From the NCBI GenBank assembly GCA_012064415.1, contig SSNU01000067.1, positions 345,175-409,174 on the forward strand: a stretch of DNA of 64,000 nt, read 5' to 3'. Shown in pieces: positions 49,705-61,923 of the stretch (position 1 is its first letter; each line of letters opens with the position of its first letter). The notes below the pieces were generated by a model, which was given only the letters and a program-made list of their open reading frames with translations, did not search any database and had not been told where the DNA came from. The translations under genes and the position numbers were made by a program. The stretch is from Gyrodactylus bullatarudis (Eukaryota > Platyhelminthes > Monogenea > Gyrodactylidea > Gyrodactylidae).

Positions 49705-50065
49705 GGTTACTAGAAATATTTCGTTCTAGGTTTTTAGATATTATATCTCACAGATTCGTCTTATATAATCCATGTCGCTGAATGTTTTTTCCTCTTTCAG
49801 ACTCGTCAGTATGCCACAACCTGGAATTTGAACATAGGACCTCTTGCATTGTAGTCCAATGCTCAATCAACTCGTCCACTCGCGTATATGTCTACTGTAT
49901 GTGTATACTTAGATTATTTCTGAATGCTTTGTGAGTTTCTTTCGTACCAGTCTCGGTGGGATCCATTAGTAAGCTGTAGCATTCAGCGACATGGGCTAAT
50001 CCAAATAAGACGTTCCTGTGGCATATTTTACCTAAGCACCTAGAACGAAATATTTCTAGTAACCT
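49705..50065. repeat. Hairpin element with tRNA-like loop (family B)
   Basis: The left arm starts at about 49708 with CTAGAAATATTTCGTTCTAG and runs to CATGTCGCTGAATG (about 49785). The right arm starts CATTCAGCGACATG (about 49980) and ends CTAGAACGAAATATTTCTAG near 50060. The arms are about 80 bp with scattered mismatches. The loop contains a tRNA-like sequence on the minus strand. The loop's distal part and right arm recur at 55640-55795. Confidence 0.75.
49812..49883 (-). repeat. tRNA-like (SINE-type) sequence
   Basis: On the minus strand the 72-nt stretch begins GCGAGTGGACGAGTTGATTG. It has an anticodon-arm-like GCATT-GGACTAC-AATGC (perfect 5-bp stem, 7-nt loop) and a B-box-like GTTCAAATTCC, then ends in TGGCA. 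The loop has G instead of the invariant U before the would-be anticodon, and the acceptor stem does not pair well. It is therefore tRNA-derived, not a functional tRNA. Confidence 0.6.
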
Positions 50066-51150
50066 AAATGATTTTCATCGAGAGTTCACAAATACAAATG
50101 TATATTGTGATGAGCTGACAGATTTTTATATATATACTATCTTCGAAACCGACAAAAACCACCAGTGTTAACTTTATTATATTTTACGCTTTAACCATTT
50201 TTGCAAATTATGATAAATTTAGAATCAAAAAATAAAAATCTGATAGAGATGGTTTGAATTGCAGCTTAATTCCTTCTAAATAATATCTCACAAAAGTAAC
50301 AAAATTTGGTGTTCGTTTCTAATAATAATAATGATCATTCATGATTCAAGATTAACATCGATCATTCCATCTAGGGAAAAATGGGGGACTTAAACGCTGG
50401 AATTAATAAATGCAGTGATTTTTTTCACATTTAATCTTTATCGGCTGACTGAGTTTGTGTGAAATCAACGATAAAATAATTTATATATTATTCCATATAA
50501 ATGGACCTCTGTATTAAAAAAAGGAAAATAGTACGTAGAAGAATATGAATATCTGTCTCCAGTGGTTGTATCAATTCTATAATAGTTTTACTTATTCGTG
50601 AATATATATACTTATGGATATAACTGATATTCTTAACTATATTTCTTTCAGTAAAAAAGGAATGTACTTGGCAAAATCTTACTTGATATTTATTTATGTG
50701 AATAAGTAGCGTCTGTCTTATGATATTAAAGAGGAATTTCTGGTTTGCTAATCTTGTGCATATCTTGGGATAATTATAAAGTATCCATATTATATAAACT
50801 TGGAAACAGTCAGATATAAACAACTCTGAAGAAAAGAGGTGAGGATATTTTTGAATCTAAAGAACAAGATTATTCTTTTGAGTAAAATTGAACTGAATGT
50901 ATCTCTACATTAAATTTTTCAACTAATACTGGTTAACATGAATTTGAGAATTTATGATTTTCAAACAATAAGGTTTTTCAAGGCTTCAGGAAAAACGATC
51001 TAAAATTAGCTTTAAAATAAAAATAATTAAAACTTGGGCCAATATTCTCAAGTTTAATTTTCAACCAATGCTCATTAAAGCAGGTGTGTGGAGAAAATCA
51101 CCGTCAGAATGTTTAAATGACCAATAACTGAGAATTCTAATATAGCTTTA
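50066..51150. other. Non-coding stretch
   Basis: AT-rich. The 111-codon minus-strand frame at 50488-50823 has no recognisable domain. Confidence 0.4.
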
Positions 51151-51612
51151 TAAATTTTGAGCAGAGTAAGAAGATGCCAGATTTTTCACAAATAAAGAAC
51201 TCTATTTTGGGCATACTCATCAGTGGATACATGTCATATAAATACAGGTTTAACACATTGAAAGAGATGGTCCAAATTTTTATTGTTATAAAAATTGGCT
51301 TTTACACAATGATCAAATCTTTATTATCATGATTCGGTAAACAGAACTAAATTTTCTTTCTATTAAACGCTGACTATAATTATCATTTAGATTGTAAAAA
51401 TTTCAAAAATTAACATTTCTTACATCAACTTCTCTGACTTGGTAACAGGTAGGATCCAGTTGTATAACTATAAAAATTTGAACCAATCAGGTCATCTCTT
51501 TCAATTAGTTAAACTTGTATTTATATGAAATGTACCCGCTGATGAGTATGCCCGAAATAGAGATCTTTATTTATGAAAAAATCTGGCATCTTCTTACACT
51601 GGTCAAATTTCC
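51151..51612. repeat. Diverged foldback element
   Basis: The left arm (about 51151-51290) and right arm (about 51465-51612) are reverse complements at roughly 85% by eye. Shared motifs are GTAAGAAGATGCCAGATTTT, GGGCATACTCATCAG, CATATAAATACA and TTGAAAGAGATG. The spacer is about 175 bp. Target duplication not identified; older than the 37-kb foldback judging by divergence. Confidence 0.7.
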
Positions 51613-52569
51613 TATGTCATCGGTAGCTCAGCTCAAAACCAACCTCACGGAACACTCATCTCAGCTATAAATTTTAACTCTGAGAGAAGGTTTCTTTGGC
51701 TTCAAATTGAGAGAGCGATCAAATGTTAGACCTAGAAATCCTACCAAAAGTATTTGAGATCTTGAACAATTTTCCATTTGGCTCCATCTCTCAATAAATC
51801 TTTCAAGAGAGAATAAACGTAAAACATAGAAAATTTTTTTAAAACTCATTTTATTGTATCAACTTCCTTAATGAATAAAAAATATTTTTCTTATCATTTT
51901 ATAATATCATTCAAGGTTTCCTATGAGAAGAGTAAGTCAACTCACCAATTTCCTTCCCAATCAAAATTTATTATTGATCAGAACTCTTGCCACGAACAAC
52001 CAATAGAATAAATGGATTTCAAATTGATTATTGTGAGATCAAATTGTTCATAAATTCAACGTTGAGCATAGTAAATTCTTGCTCTTCTTAGATTTTTCAG
52101 ATAGGAATAATACAATTTCCGATCCTGAATCACTACAAGTACAAAACCTTGTAATTTAAAATCATTGAGTTTTTCCTTGAAAATAATAAATCTATATTTG
52201 ATATTTCAGTAGCATTAGAACTGATAATGCTAAAAAAGATTTATCAAGTCTGAAGTAACAATCTACAACCGGAACAATTGGAAAATTTCATTATATTCTC
52301 TTATAAGAAGTTCCTTCCTTTCCTGAATATTATTATGAAATATGCGAAATTTTAATTTATCAGAATTTCAATTTTTAGTATATGCTTGCAAGCGAGCAAG
52401 TCATTTGTAAAACTATACCAGAAAGGAGAAAAAAGGAGGGGAATTTATAGTTAATCATAATTTTTTTTAAGTCAGTAATATCTTATTTTTATCAAAAACT
52501 TTTCTCTTTTATATAATTGTAATTTATCATTGAAAACTCATGCTGATAATTCTGAATTTAATTTCATGC
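51613..52569. other. Non-coding stretch
   Basis: AT-rich sequence with no recognised gene, RNA or repeat arms. Confidence 0.4.
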
Positions 52570-52579
52570 TTCATCACTA

Positions 52580-53130
52580 GGGTGGAAAATTTGCGATTTG
52601 TTCGATTTTTGATATCATAATCAACTTTTAAAAATAAATCACTCAGAGATTTCCTCTCAGATTTGAAAAGGCCTCCAACTCCGTTCACTACAAAATGAGT
52701 TGAAGATATTAGAAACTATTGAATTAAAAATGAAGAGTTATAAAACTTCATTAAGGAAAGAAATTGAAATCGTGCAGAATCTCGATATAAAGAGGATCCT
52801 TTAAAAAGGATACTCGAAAAGCCAGCGAAACCGAAAAAAATTCAAAAAATGTAAAAATGGAAGATGAAAATATTGTACTATGGAGTACAATCTTTTGTTG
52901 AGTTGGAAGCCGATTTCAGCTTATGTTGGAAGATATTTTTCAAAACTAATGTATTTTCATGATAAGAATTAAAAATTCAAAAAAGAAACTTGTATTTCGT
53001 ATGCTAACGCACTGGACTAAAATTTCCCCCCATTTTTCCATTTTCAAAAATAAAATTGCGATTTATTTGCCATTTTTAAGATATTTGTGCGATATTTTTC
53101 AATATTTTATTCCATTTATTTTCCACCCTA
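52580..53130. mobile_element. hAT-like MITE, copy 1
   Basis: The left end is GGGTGGAAAATTTGCGATTT and the right end is ATTTTCCACCCTA, inverted copies over about 11-12 bp. TTCATCACTA occurs on both sides (52570-52579 and 53131-53140), consistent with an 8-bp hAT-type target duplication, the extra bases overlapping the element ends. GCGATTT or GCGATAT is repeated inside. No transposase is recognised. Confidence 0.7.
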
Positions 53131-53196
53131 TTCATCACTACTAAGCGTGTCGACTTTTTATTTCGCAAAAACTGTTTGGAAATTCTTTGGTTCATA

Positions 53197-53636
53197 CAGT
53201 CGTGGACAGAACTGGTGGAGTGAACCATTCCGACGAAAATAAAGCGGCATATACCACGAAAAAATGTAAGATCAAAATTTTGCAAGAAATCTATTGGTGG
53301 AATTATTTTGTTCGAAAATTAATGTTTCGGGCCGCAAAATTTTTATGGGTCAAAATTGATGACTTTAGAGGTTAATACTGACTTTATTAATTTCTCCAGA
53401 GAAAAGAAAAAATGTTCATTGGAGCCTAAAAATGCACTCATTCTTTTGGAGATAAAAAAATCTACAAAAACCCTTCTATCAAAAGTCGTTTTTCACAAAT
53501 TTTTCTTCAAAGTAGTATTGTAATAAGCCATATTTCGCTATATAGGTACACATTTAAGACCCTGTGGATCTAACTTCACAAAATACATAGCTAAAAAGGG
53601 CCTCAAGGTTCATTCCACCAGTTCTGTCCACGACTG
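53197..53636. mobile_element. 440-bp Tc1/mariner-type MITE
   Basis: The left end CAGTCGTGGACAGAACTGGT then GGAGTGAACC is inverted at the right end, with one mismatch in about 29 bp. TA flanks both sides (53195-53196 and 53637-53638). The interior holds only meaningless frames. It begins 56 bp after the hAT-like element. Confidence 0.9.
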
Positions 53637-53638
53637 TA

Positions 53639-55639
53639 CCTTCTAGATCTTCGAGCAGTTCATTTCTTATCTTAGAGTACTCTATTTTAAAGTGGTATTT
53701 CCCAGTCTTTAAGCGGAGTGTCTTCATCCTCATCGCATAAATATTTCCTGATCATTGAACCGGTCATCTCATCTAGTTCAACCTGGCTGGTTTTACTCCA
53801 TTAATCGAAAATAAATGTATTGATTTGTAAGAAATGATAATTATCACCAATAACTAGTATTTAATGAATTAAGCATGTTACCAAAGTTGCATTCTTTTGA
53901 ATATTTATCCAACTAAATCTAGTTGACATAAAGATGAGAATTTACTATTTTCACAGAAAATTTTTTATTTCATGAGTTCATTTCTCTTTCAGATAAGAAA
54001 TATGTTAAAATGAAATCAAATTATATCATGATGTGATACGAAAAAAACCTATAGACTGGTGTATTAAGAAAACCACTATTGTTATTTGTTGAACTCAACT
54101 ACATGTACGAGCTTGTTAACTTCTTTCCTCATAGTTGTTGGTTATTTAGGATTTTTGGTATTGCTTGTTATTGTTATGCTATTGAAAAAGAATTCTTTTC
54201 ATTAAGAGAAAATTATCCTGAATAAGGTTTCCTTATAAAAGAGACACTACGAATGAATCTTGGTACTTTAATCGAGATTTTGCTTTCTAAGATCAAATTA
54301 TCGACTGATACGCAATAGGTACAAATTTTTTAGTTGTCAGAGTGAACGATACCACTGCAATGGATAATTGTGATTAGAATAAATTCTATTTATCTGCTAT
54401 CTTTATAGAATGCATAAATAAATGAAAATATGTTTATATCTAGAACATTAATTCAATAAATATTTTAGAATTGCATCCCGGTTGGATCACAGTAAACCTA
54501 ATGTGCGCATTTATATTATTATTGATAAAAGTTACCCATAGATATTCTCTTGTAAAGCCTTTACAGTAAAGGTTTATCTTGATTAATTTTTTTCATCTGG
54601 TTTAAAACAATAATAATAATTCAACTTGCTTCCTTAGCAATCTCAAGGAATTGGTGAGAATCTATTTCTAGCAACATGAATTAAATTAATAAATAAAAGT
54701 ATGTTAGGAATAGAATTAGAGATTCTTTTTGTACGACTTTCAATAATTACACGGGTGGTTATGCGAAAGTTATTTCTAGGAGATTTTTATCAGACAATAA
54801 TTATTATCGGCATCTTCTATTTATCTACTTGTTACAAACTGAAAATTAGCTTATAAAAAAACGATTTTTGAAATAAAACGGCTGTTTTTATAATCCATTT
54901 GTTATTTATGGAGTGGAAAATTAAAGTTATTAAAGTTTATTGAAAACTGCTTTAATTCTTGTGTGAAAAATTCTCAAATTTTAAGCTTTGATTGAAGTAT
55001 CAATTCGTTGAATCCTACAAAACTTGAATTGTTGTATTGAAAATCGATTTTAGATAACTCAAATACACTCGACTCATTCAACATAAATTCGATCATAAAC
55101 AGTTTTTATCACAAGATTTTCCCTATCTCCATGAATCAGAAATGGATTAGAATCCTGCTTCAAGCAGATATTCCGTCATGATTAGCATCACATTTTATCC
55201 TTTCTAGTGAGGTGTTTATTAATAAAATTGCCTTTTAATTTTTACCTCTATTGTAAACTGAATGAATTACATTTTAGAAACTCAATTAACTTTGCATTTA
55301 TGAGTAGAATGTAGAATATAATTAACATTTAAATGTTTTTAAACAAGATAAAACTTAAACTAGATAAATAGTTATAGTTTAAAAATGAATGATTCTTAAT
55401 GCATGCATATTGTATTATACCGATGTACTAGAAATATTTATACCAGTGAAACAGAAGAAATTTATGAAAATTCTATTTTATTCTTGTTTTTCCTCAAGAA
55501 GAGACTACCGTTTTCTGGCTTTCAGGAATATCCAGAAATAATTAAAGCTATTTAACTTATGAACAGTTCAGCATTGGTTCAAATGACATGTTGTAGCATA
55601 ATGAGGATTCCAAAAGTGGATAAAACTTCGATTATTCCT
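53639..55639. other. Non-coding stretch of 2 kb
   Basis: AT-rich sequence with no frames of note; no repeat arms recognised. Confidence 0.4.
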
Positions 55640-55795
55640 AAATGCTCTATGAGTTTCTTTCGTACTAGTCACGGTGGGATTCATTAGTAAGCTGTAACAT
55701 TCAGCGACATGGATTAATCCATTACCAAATAAGACGAATCTGTGAGATATATTATCTAAAAACCTAGAACGAAATATTTCTAGTAAAGCTATTTA
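55640..55795. repeat. Solo 3' part of hairpin family B
   Basis: GAGTTTCTTTCGTACTAGTC, GGTGGGATTCATTAGTAAGC and ACATTCAGCGACATGG, then CCTAGAACGAAATATTTC, follow the same order as 49920-50065, about 85-90% by eye. The tRNA-like part and left arm are missing here. Confidence 0.75.
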
Positions 55796-57087
55796 ATAAT
55801 AAAATTCCCATCAAGTTTTGGTTTTATAGAATTTATATCTTTCTAGATTTTCTGTTCTAACTGTAACTCAGTCATTATGCAACCTTTAATTTTTTAATCA
55901 CGAAAACCTTGTGTAACACATGGTTTTTCAATATATTTTATTCCTACTCTCAGTAAAAGTGTACATTTTGAATCAGTTATAAAAAAATCTTTCAAAAATT
56001 TCGATACCTTAATGAAAAAATGAGATTTTCGTAAAATTCATGAATTCCCAAATTCATCGAGTATAGCTTTACATAAAGAACTCTTGATATCAAATGTTGC
56101 ACTTTTTTTTAAATCTAAATTTGGCAACTTTCCTGTTGTATGTTCACGGACGAACCTTAGGCGCCACCCTACCGGGGAGCTTACTACGACATAAAAAATT
56201 TGATTCTAGAGGACCATAGTTATTTTTATATGGGATTTCTATACAATGAAACAAATCTAGAAGTCAATTCAGAAATTTTCGAAATCTTTCTGAATTTGAA
56301 GAACCCTACTTCTGAGTCTAGAATCGAGTAATAAAATATATATTTGTAGAGAAAACCTAATTTATCCTAGGTTCTATAAATACTGAAATGTAAGAACAAA
56401 TTTTTTTTCTGGAAAAGGGGCTCTAAAATTTTTTATATTAGAGGCATTAAAAATACAACTCAGCAAGGCGTGATTTCGAAATATCACAAAATTTTTATGT
56501 AGTTTCAAACCAAGGAATTTAATCTAGATCTAGCATGAACTGACCATAAATTACAGATTCTGTTACAATTAAATTTGCATTACCGATGTAAACCCATCTG
56601 AAGAGACTGCTTGATAGCGGAGGGGAAACCTGTTTTCATTTTTTATTACATCGTTCAAACATGATTAAGTTAACCTTTAGAAATGTAATTGTAATTTCTT
56701 TAATAATTCTGAAAAATTGTGGAACATAAAAAGTTATGTTTCTCAGATGATGATGATTGTAGGATGAACAGTTATTTAATCTGATCAAATTATAATTATT
56801 GCTTACAAATGATTTATTATCCTTCATTTTTATTAGGAAAGTTGAAATAGATTTGATTCAAAAGGAAAATCTAAAGATTGGAACAAGGCTATTTAACTGC
56901 TTTGTTGATAATTACACTAAAGTTAGAATCTATAAAACTTTATGGGAAGATTCATTTATTTCAATTTTCTATCCCTTAACTAATCAAGAGATGTGCTCAA
57001 AAAATTCACTTTCTAGATCTTTGATTTTAGATTAGACGTGTAGATTTTATAAATTATTATTATGGGCTATACTTATCAGTAATAACT
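55796..57087. other. Non-coding stretch with shared repeat tract
   Basis: Contains the exact 20-mer GAGTCTAGAATCGAGTAATA (56314-56333) also in WDR47 intron 8. Frames at 56636-56827 and 56799-57035 have no recognisable domain. Confidence 0.4.
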
Positions 57088-57657
57088 AGGGTGATTTTTG
57101 ATATGTTGGTTGTTTCCATTTCCTCATTCGAACAATATAAAAATTTGATTTCTGACATTAGTAATAAGTTATTACTAATAATCAAATTTGCGATTTTCTA
57201 ACCGGTTGCGACTTTTTTGTGATTTATTCCTTACTCTTCTACTTGATAAAAAATAAATTCTCACTTGAGTAACTGTCATTAAGCCTTTTCATTTACTCAG
57301 GTATTAGTGAATCATCTTCTTTTTTTGTCTCTGGCTATTTACACAATCCGCCTATAATTGGATTCCCTAAGAGTTGAATATTCAAAATATGAAACAAGTC
57401 CTGGAAAATATAATTATTTGATAGGCTGTAGTAGACGTGGAAAGAACTTTTTCAAAAATACTTTTATAAAAAACGTAAATTTTTCTTATTATTATTATTT
57501 CATTTTGAATTCGAATAGATAAACTTATTGAAGTTTTATAAATTTTTTAAAAATATTATTATAATATAAAAGGCCACTTTTTTACGATGTTTCAAATCAA
57601 AAAATAGCGATTTTATTGCGATTTCTAACAAACTTTTGCGATTTTTTTCCGCCTTAG
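57088..57657. mobile_element. hAT-like MITE, copy 2
   Basis: The left end AGGGTG-ATTTTTGATATG matches copy 1 at 52579 with about 20 bp deleted after GGGTG. The right end, inverted, reads CTAAGGCGGAAAAAAATCGC, close to copy 1's CTAGGGTGGAAAA. Near-identical 8-mers TAATAACT (57080-57087) and TGATAACT (57658-57665) flank it. GCGATTT recurs inside. Non-coding. Confidence 0.6.
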
Positions 57658-57665
57658 TGATAACT

Positions 57666-60273
57666 AATAACGTGTAATTATCACAAAGGTATGGTGACTT
57701 TTTCCTTAAGAGTTTTAAATCAAATTACATTTTAGTGATTGACAATGACATCCTGGCTATATTTCCTGGCAGTGAGTCAAATATTATTTGAATTGTGCGA
57801 CTTCTAACATTTAGGTATGAAAAGACACACAAATAAGACATAGTTAAGGTCAGTTGCGAAACTCATTGGTCATCTTTGTTCAAGAAATTGCGATAAAATG
57901 TTTGATCTATTCATGTTCTATTCTATCTAAAATACATTGAATAAGATGAAAATAACTAGAGCTACCAAAATTTGAAGATACCAAGTACATAGATTTTTTT
58001 CTGAGAAAAATTTAGTATTGTTTTGCTACAGTATATAAATACTCAGTAAAGAACGATGATTCATAACTTTGATAGCAAAATCAAAGTTTTATTTATTTTG
58101 AACTACGAGCTTAAAAAAGTATGTACTTTCAGGCCTTTTAATTATGGAATCCTACCAAAATTTCTTATTAGCTTTTTTTGATAAACCATAATATTTCCAC
58201 GAAGAAATATTAAATCTAGTAGCAGAGTGTAGAGACCGGTAATAACTATTGGACTTTTTATCTTTGAAAATTTGCTCTTTTACTGGTCGCTTTTTATTGT
58301 GATCGAATGGATTGCTTTCACTCTCTTATCATTCTACAGAATGACACCTAACCTAAAGAATATGATTGGATTTAGAATGGAAAATAAAATAATCTCATTG
58401 TTCAGCAATTACTGTTCCATTTCTTTGCTCGGAAATGTAAATTGTCTCTTTATTAGATTACTTTTATTAAATTCAATCATATTGAATTCATATACTTGAT
58501 TAAGAAGTCTGTAATTCAAATTGTATATGACAATGATACAAATTGCAATTATCTCTCAAGAGGAATTGTTTATTCCAAAATATTGGGAAAAACTACCTCT
58601 TCGCTTTCGTGTTAATAAAGTACACAAATTTGGCGTGGTAAAGAAAGTTAGAACAAAGTAATTAATTAAAATTCAATACTGAAGAGAGAATAATTAATTA
58701 TAATTTAAAAATTAAGTTAATATTAAATTGGGAACCTATGATCAATATTTTTTGATATCCAAATTTTAATTGTGAGGCCTTTTTGGTGAGTGAAGGGCTA
58801 AGTGCTTGAGTCTTTTATCATCTCTAACTCGATGCGAACAAGTCACACATCTTGCGAAGACTCAAGCAATTGTCAAGACTCACCAAAAACTCTAAAAAAA
58901 TTTATTAGTTTTCTAAAATAGTCAATAAAAAAAATTACACGGGTGGGAGTCGTACGAACTTGGTCGGATAAAACTTTATTTTATGCTGATTTCAGAAGAG
59001 CTCTCAGAATTTTGGCCGCTATGCAATAATCTGAAAATAAATTTTCTTCAACAATAAAAGTATTCTATCTAATTCATAGTTAGATCATCAATGTGATCAA
59101 ATTAGACTCATTGAGCTACTGAAAACTATATATATTTTTTATTATGGAATTATATAAAAAGGAAATATATCTGAAACCATATGCACATTTCTTAAAGCAT
59201 CATCAGTGGTATTACTTTAAAAATGATAAAAGTTCAGTTTGATTCATAAGGATTTACTCAAGCCTTAGTCTCTTTGTCATTCAGAAAAATTACTGCAAAA
59301 AAAGGGGGGCAAATGTTCTATAGATTGGCCATCTTTTTTATGTTTTTTATAAGGCTCCCTTTCACCAATTAAAGAAAAATTTTGTATCAAAAACTACATG
59401 TATATTTACAAAATTTACATGGTCTATTCAGGTATATTATCACTTCCTACATGAATAGTTATCACTTTTATAATGATGTATTCCATAAATGACATAATCT
59501 ACATATAAATTTCATTATCTACATATTCCATACTCTTAATTACAAATTTGACTTGTTGATTGGTTGAATCAGACTATCCATCTTTAATCCTCCTATATTT
59601 CTCAGCTTTGTTGATTCAATATCTCACTACTAGCTCCGTATAACCCTTATATGTAGTTTCTGATGAACCCTAAGAATACATTCATTATATTTGGATTTTG
59701 TTTCACCCTCTTTTGTAGTCATCATGAGACGCGAAAAAAGATTTTATAAATGTGCATATTTTGCAAGAATAATCCGGGAAAAAATATATATCTTTCTTAA
59801 AGACTCCTTTCATCTTTACACATCCGTTACTACTCTGATATCTGATCATTATCATAATCATTCACAAAGACATCAAAGGGACAACATGTATTTATTATTG
59901 TGAGTAGAGTAGGATATATATATATTCTTCATAACATATGAAACACACCTCATATCTTATTGTGCAACAGCTAATACATACTTAAATTCGTATTAGCTAA
60001 GGATTGGCTTGGCTTCAAATGATGTGGAATGGCAGTGAGGAATACATTAAAAATAATTCCAGAGCGTATTAGTAAAAGAATTTTAGTGAAAAAGGTATTA
60101 AAAAGTTTTTTAACTCTTTCAAGAGTCTTGAATCAAGACTCCTTCTGGTTCTTCCTACTCTTATTGGTAACTTTAGATAAATCAAAATCTCTAAAATATC
60201 TTCTAAAGTAAATATATGTTACCATTAATTTTGTTACTCTTGATTGTTTTGAACCAAGTAGTTCTTCAGGGAG
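57666..60273. other. Non-coding stretch of 2.6 kb
   Basis: AT-rich. TCTTGAATCAAGA in GAGTCTTGAATCAAGACTC (about 60123-60141) is palindromic and recurs near 43340. Frames at 58272-58499, 59691-59903 and 60029-60211 have no recognisable domain. Confidence 0.4.
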
Positions 60274-60327
60274 CTGTTCGGCATAGATTGACTATAACGT
60301 TGTTCGCTTGCTGCCTGACTATGTTGT
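60274..60327 (+). repeat. Dispersed repeat fragment shared with LARP7 intron
   Basis: CTGTTCGGCATAGATTGACT and the following ATAACGTTGTT, then CCTGACTATGTTG, match the reverse complement of 31615-31669 with about five differences. Confidence 0.7.
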
Positions 60328-60532
60328 CTTCTGGCTTGTATTGGTCTATCTGTATAAAAAGAAAAAGGAGAGAAAGGATTTTCTTAAAAAATAAGCATTA
60401 TAAAAATTACAGTGATTGTTATAATAATCAGAATTATTAGAGTAATAACTCTGATAAAATAATTCATCACTTGAAAGAACATTAAAATTAAGATTAGAAT
60501 AAAAAACATTTAGATTACCCTGATAAGAATAG

Positions 60533-61210
60533 TTAGGACTCACACAATATTTCGAATACATGTCGTATTCTTCTTCTGGCGTGAGATTTTTCAAAAAACT
60601 TAAGATACTTAAACCCTGTGTGTCCAATCAAAACATTAACTAACCAACGATTTCCAATATTTATATCCGGATTATTACCATTAACAACCTCGTTTAGTTT
60701 AATCTCTATAGACTCCAAAATCATATTTTTATACTTATTTCTCATACTTCTTACGTCATTAAAATCTATAATATGATCTGGATTATCAGCACAGTGTTTA
60801 GCTAATCCTGACTTGTCTACTTGTACTGTTTCTATAGCCTTTTTGTGTTCCTTACATCTAATTTCAAAATTTCTTGCTGTTCGACCTATGTAAGATTTTT
60901 CACATGAGCAAGTTATTTTATAAATACCTTGAATCTCATCCAGGCCTAATTTTTGTTTTTCAGTTAAAAAATTTCCTATTTTATTAGATAACCTAAAAAT
61001 AGTCTTAATACCAAATTTTTTTAAAACCAAAGATATATCAATACTTAATTGGGAAAAATCCATTAAAACAATATTATTAAAATCAAAAACAAAATTATTA
61101 TTATAAAATTTTTCTTTTGTACAGTCAATTTCACACATGATGACTCGAGATAAATTAAATTTTTCACGGAGGTTTTCATTTATACCTCTCTGCCCCAAAA
61201 TTCCAGCCAA
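60533..61210 (-). pseudogene. Penelope-like element: GIY-YIG endonuclease domain
   Basis: A 225-codon frame. Residues about 20-90 resemble the connector between reverse transcriptase and endonuclease in Penelope-like elements (LKKFGIKTIFRLSNKIGNFL). The nuclease begins at about residue 93: GIYKITCSCEKSYIGRTARN, with the GIY, CxC, YIG and downstream R of the family. KEHK and AKHC...PDH follow, and then ILESIEI, which may carry the catalytic glutamate. It ends in an arginine-rich tail. Another frame (60346-60627) overlaps the end and may mark a further frameshift. No reverse transcriptase precedes it on this strand, so it is 5' truncated and probably dead, although this domain itself is intact. 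Confidence 0.85.
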
Positions 61211-61923
61211 TCAGCGTTGAGCACTCATTAACCAATAAGGAATAAGCAGTTTTTCACCTCATCCTCAATTCTTTAAACCTTCTTAAAATTATTCTTATTA
61301 GCTCATTATATATCATTCGAAAGGGAATTTTCTCCTCTTTTCAATGCACTAACAAAAAATTGTCTAAGAGGAATAATAACAAAGATAGAATAACTCTGTT
61401 ATTTCAACTTTTTACATTAAGAGAATTATACCATTCGATAAAGCATAGAATTTTATGCATTATTTCAAAAAATCAAATCATAATCACGAGATTTGCCAGA
61501 ATAGTTCGAGAAATAAAATTTGAACCAAAAAAGTCGATATTGAAAAATACATCATCATAGAATCCCAATCTAACCAAAATGGATAGACAGAATGCTGGAC
61601 CCCCCCTCGGTGTTTTAAGTCAGAGGTTAAAATAACAATCCTAATGTGTTAAGATTTTCCCACTACACTACGTCATGACTCATTATCACTACATGCATTT
61701 TTATTATAATCTGTCAATCAGTGTCAGTCAGAAACCTCCTCTCCCTTCTGTCCTATCGTTTGCAAGATTTACAATGCTCAAGAAAGAAATAAAATCTTCC
61801 TTGTAATAAAGTGTCTTTTGACAGAAGACAAAACATTGGTTTGAAGATTTAATTTTGTTATCAATCAGTGGATGTAAGGAAATCGTTAAATCCAGGTTTA
61901 TAGAATATGCGGATTTCTAAAAA
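61211..61923. other. Non-coding stretch between Penelope-like fragments
   Basis: AT-rich. Contains the first copy of a direct repeat (61711-61757: CAGTCAGAAACCTCCTCTCC then CTTCTGTCC) whose second copy lies at 62733-62777. Confidence 0.5.

Noticed and set aside
50488..50823. 111-codon minus-strand frame
   Set aside because: Composition follows the AT-rich background and it has no domain or homology that I recognise.
53187..53375. Frame starting in the mariner-type MITE end
   Set aside because: It begins in the terminal repeat and runs through non-coding MITE interior.
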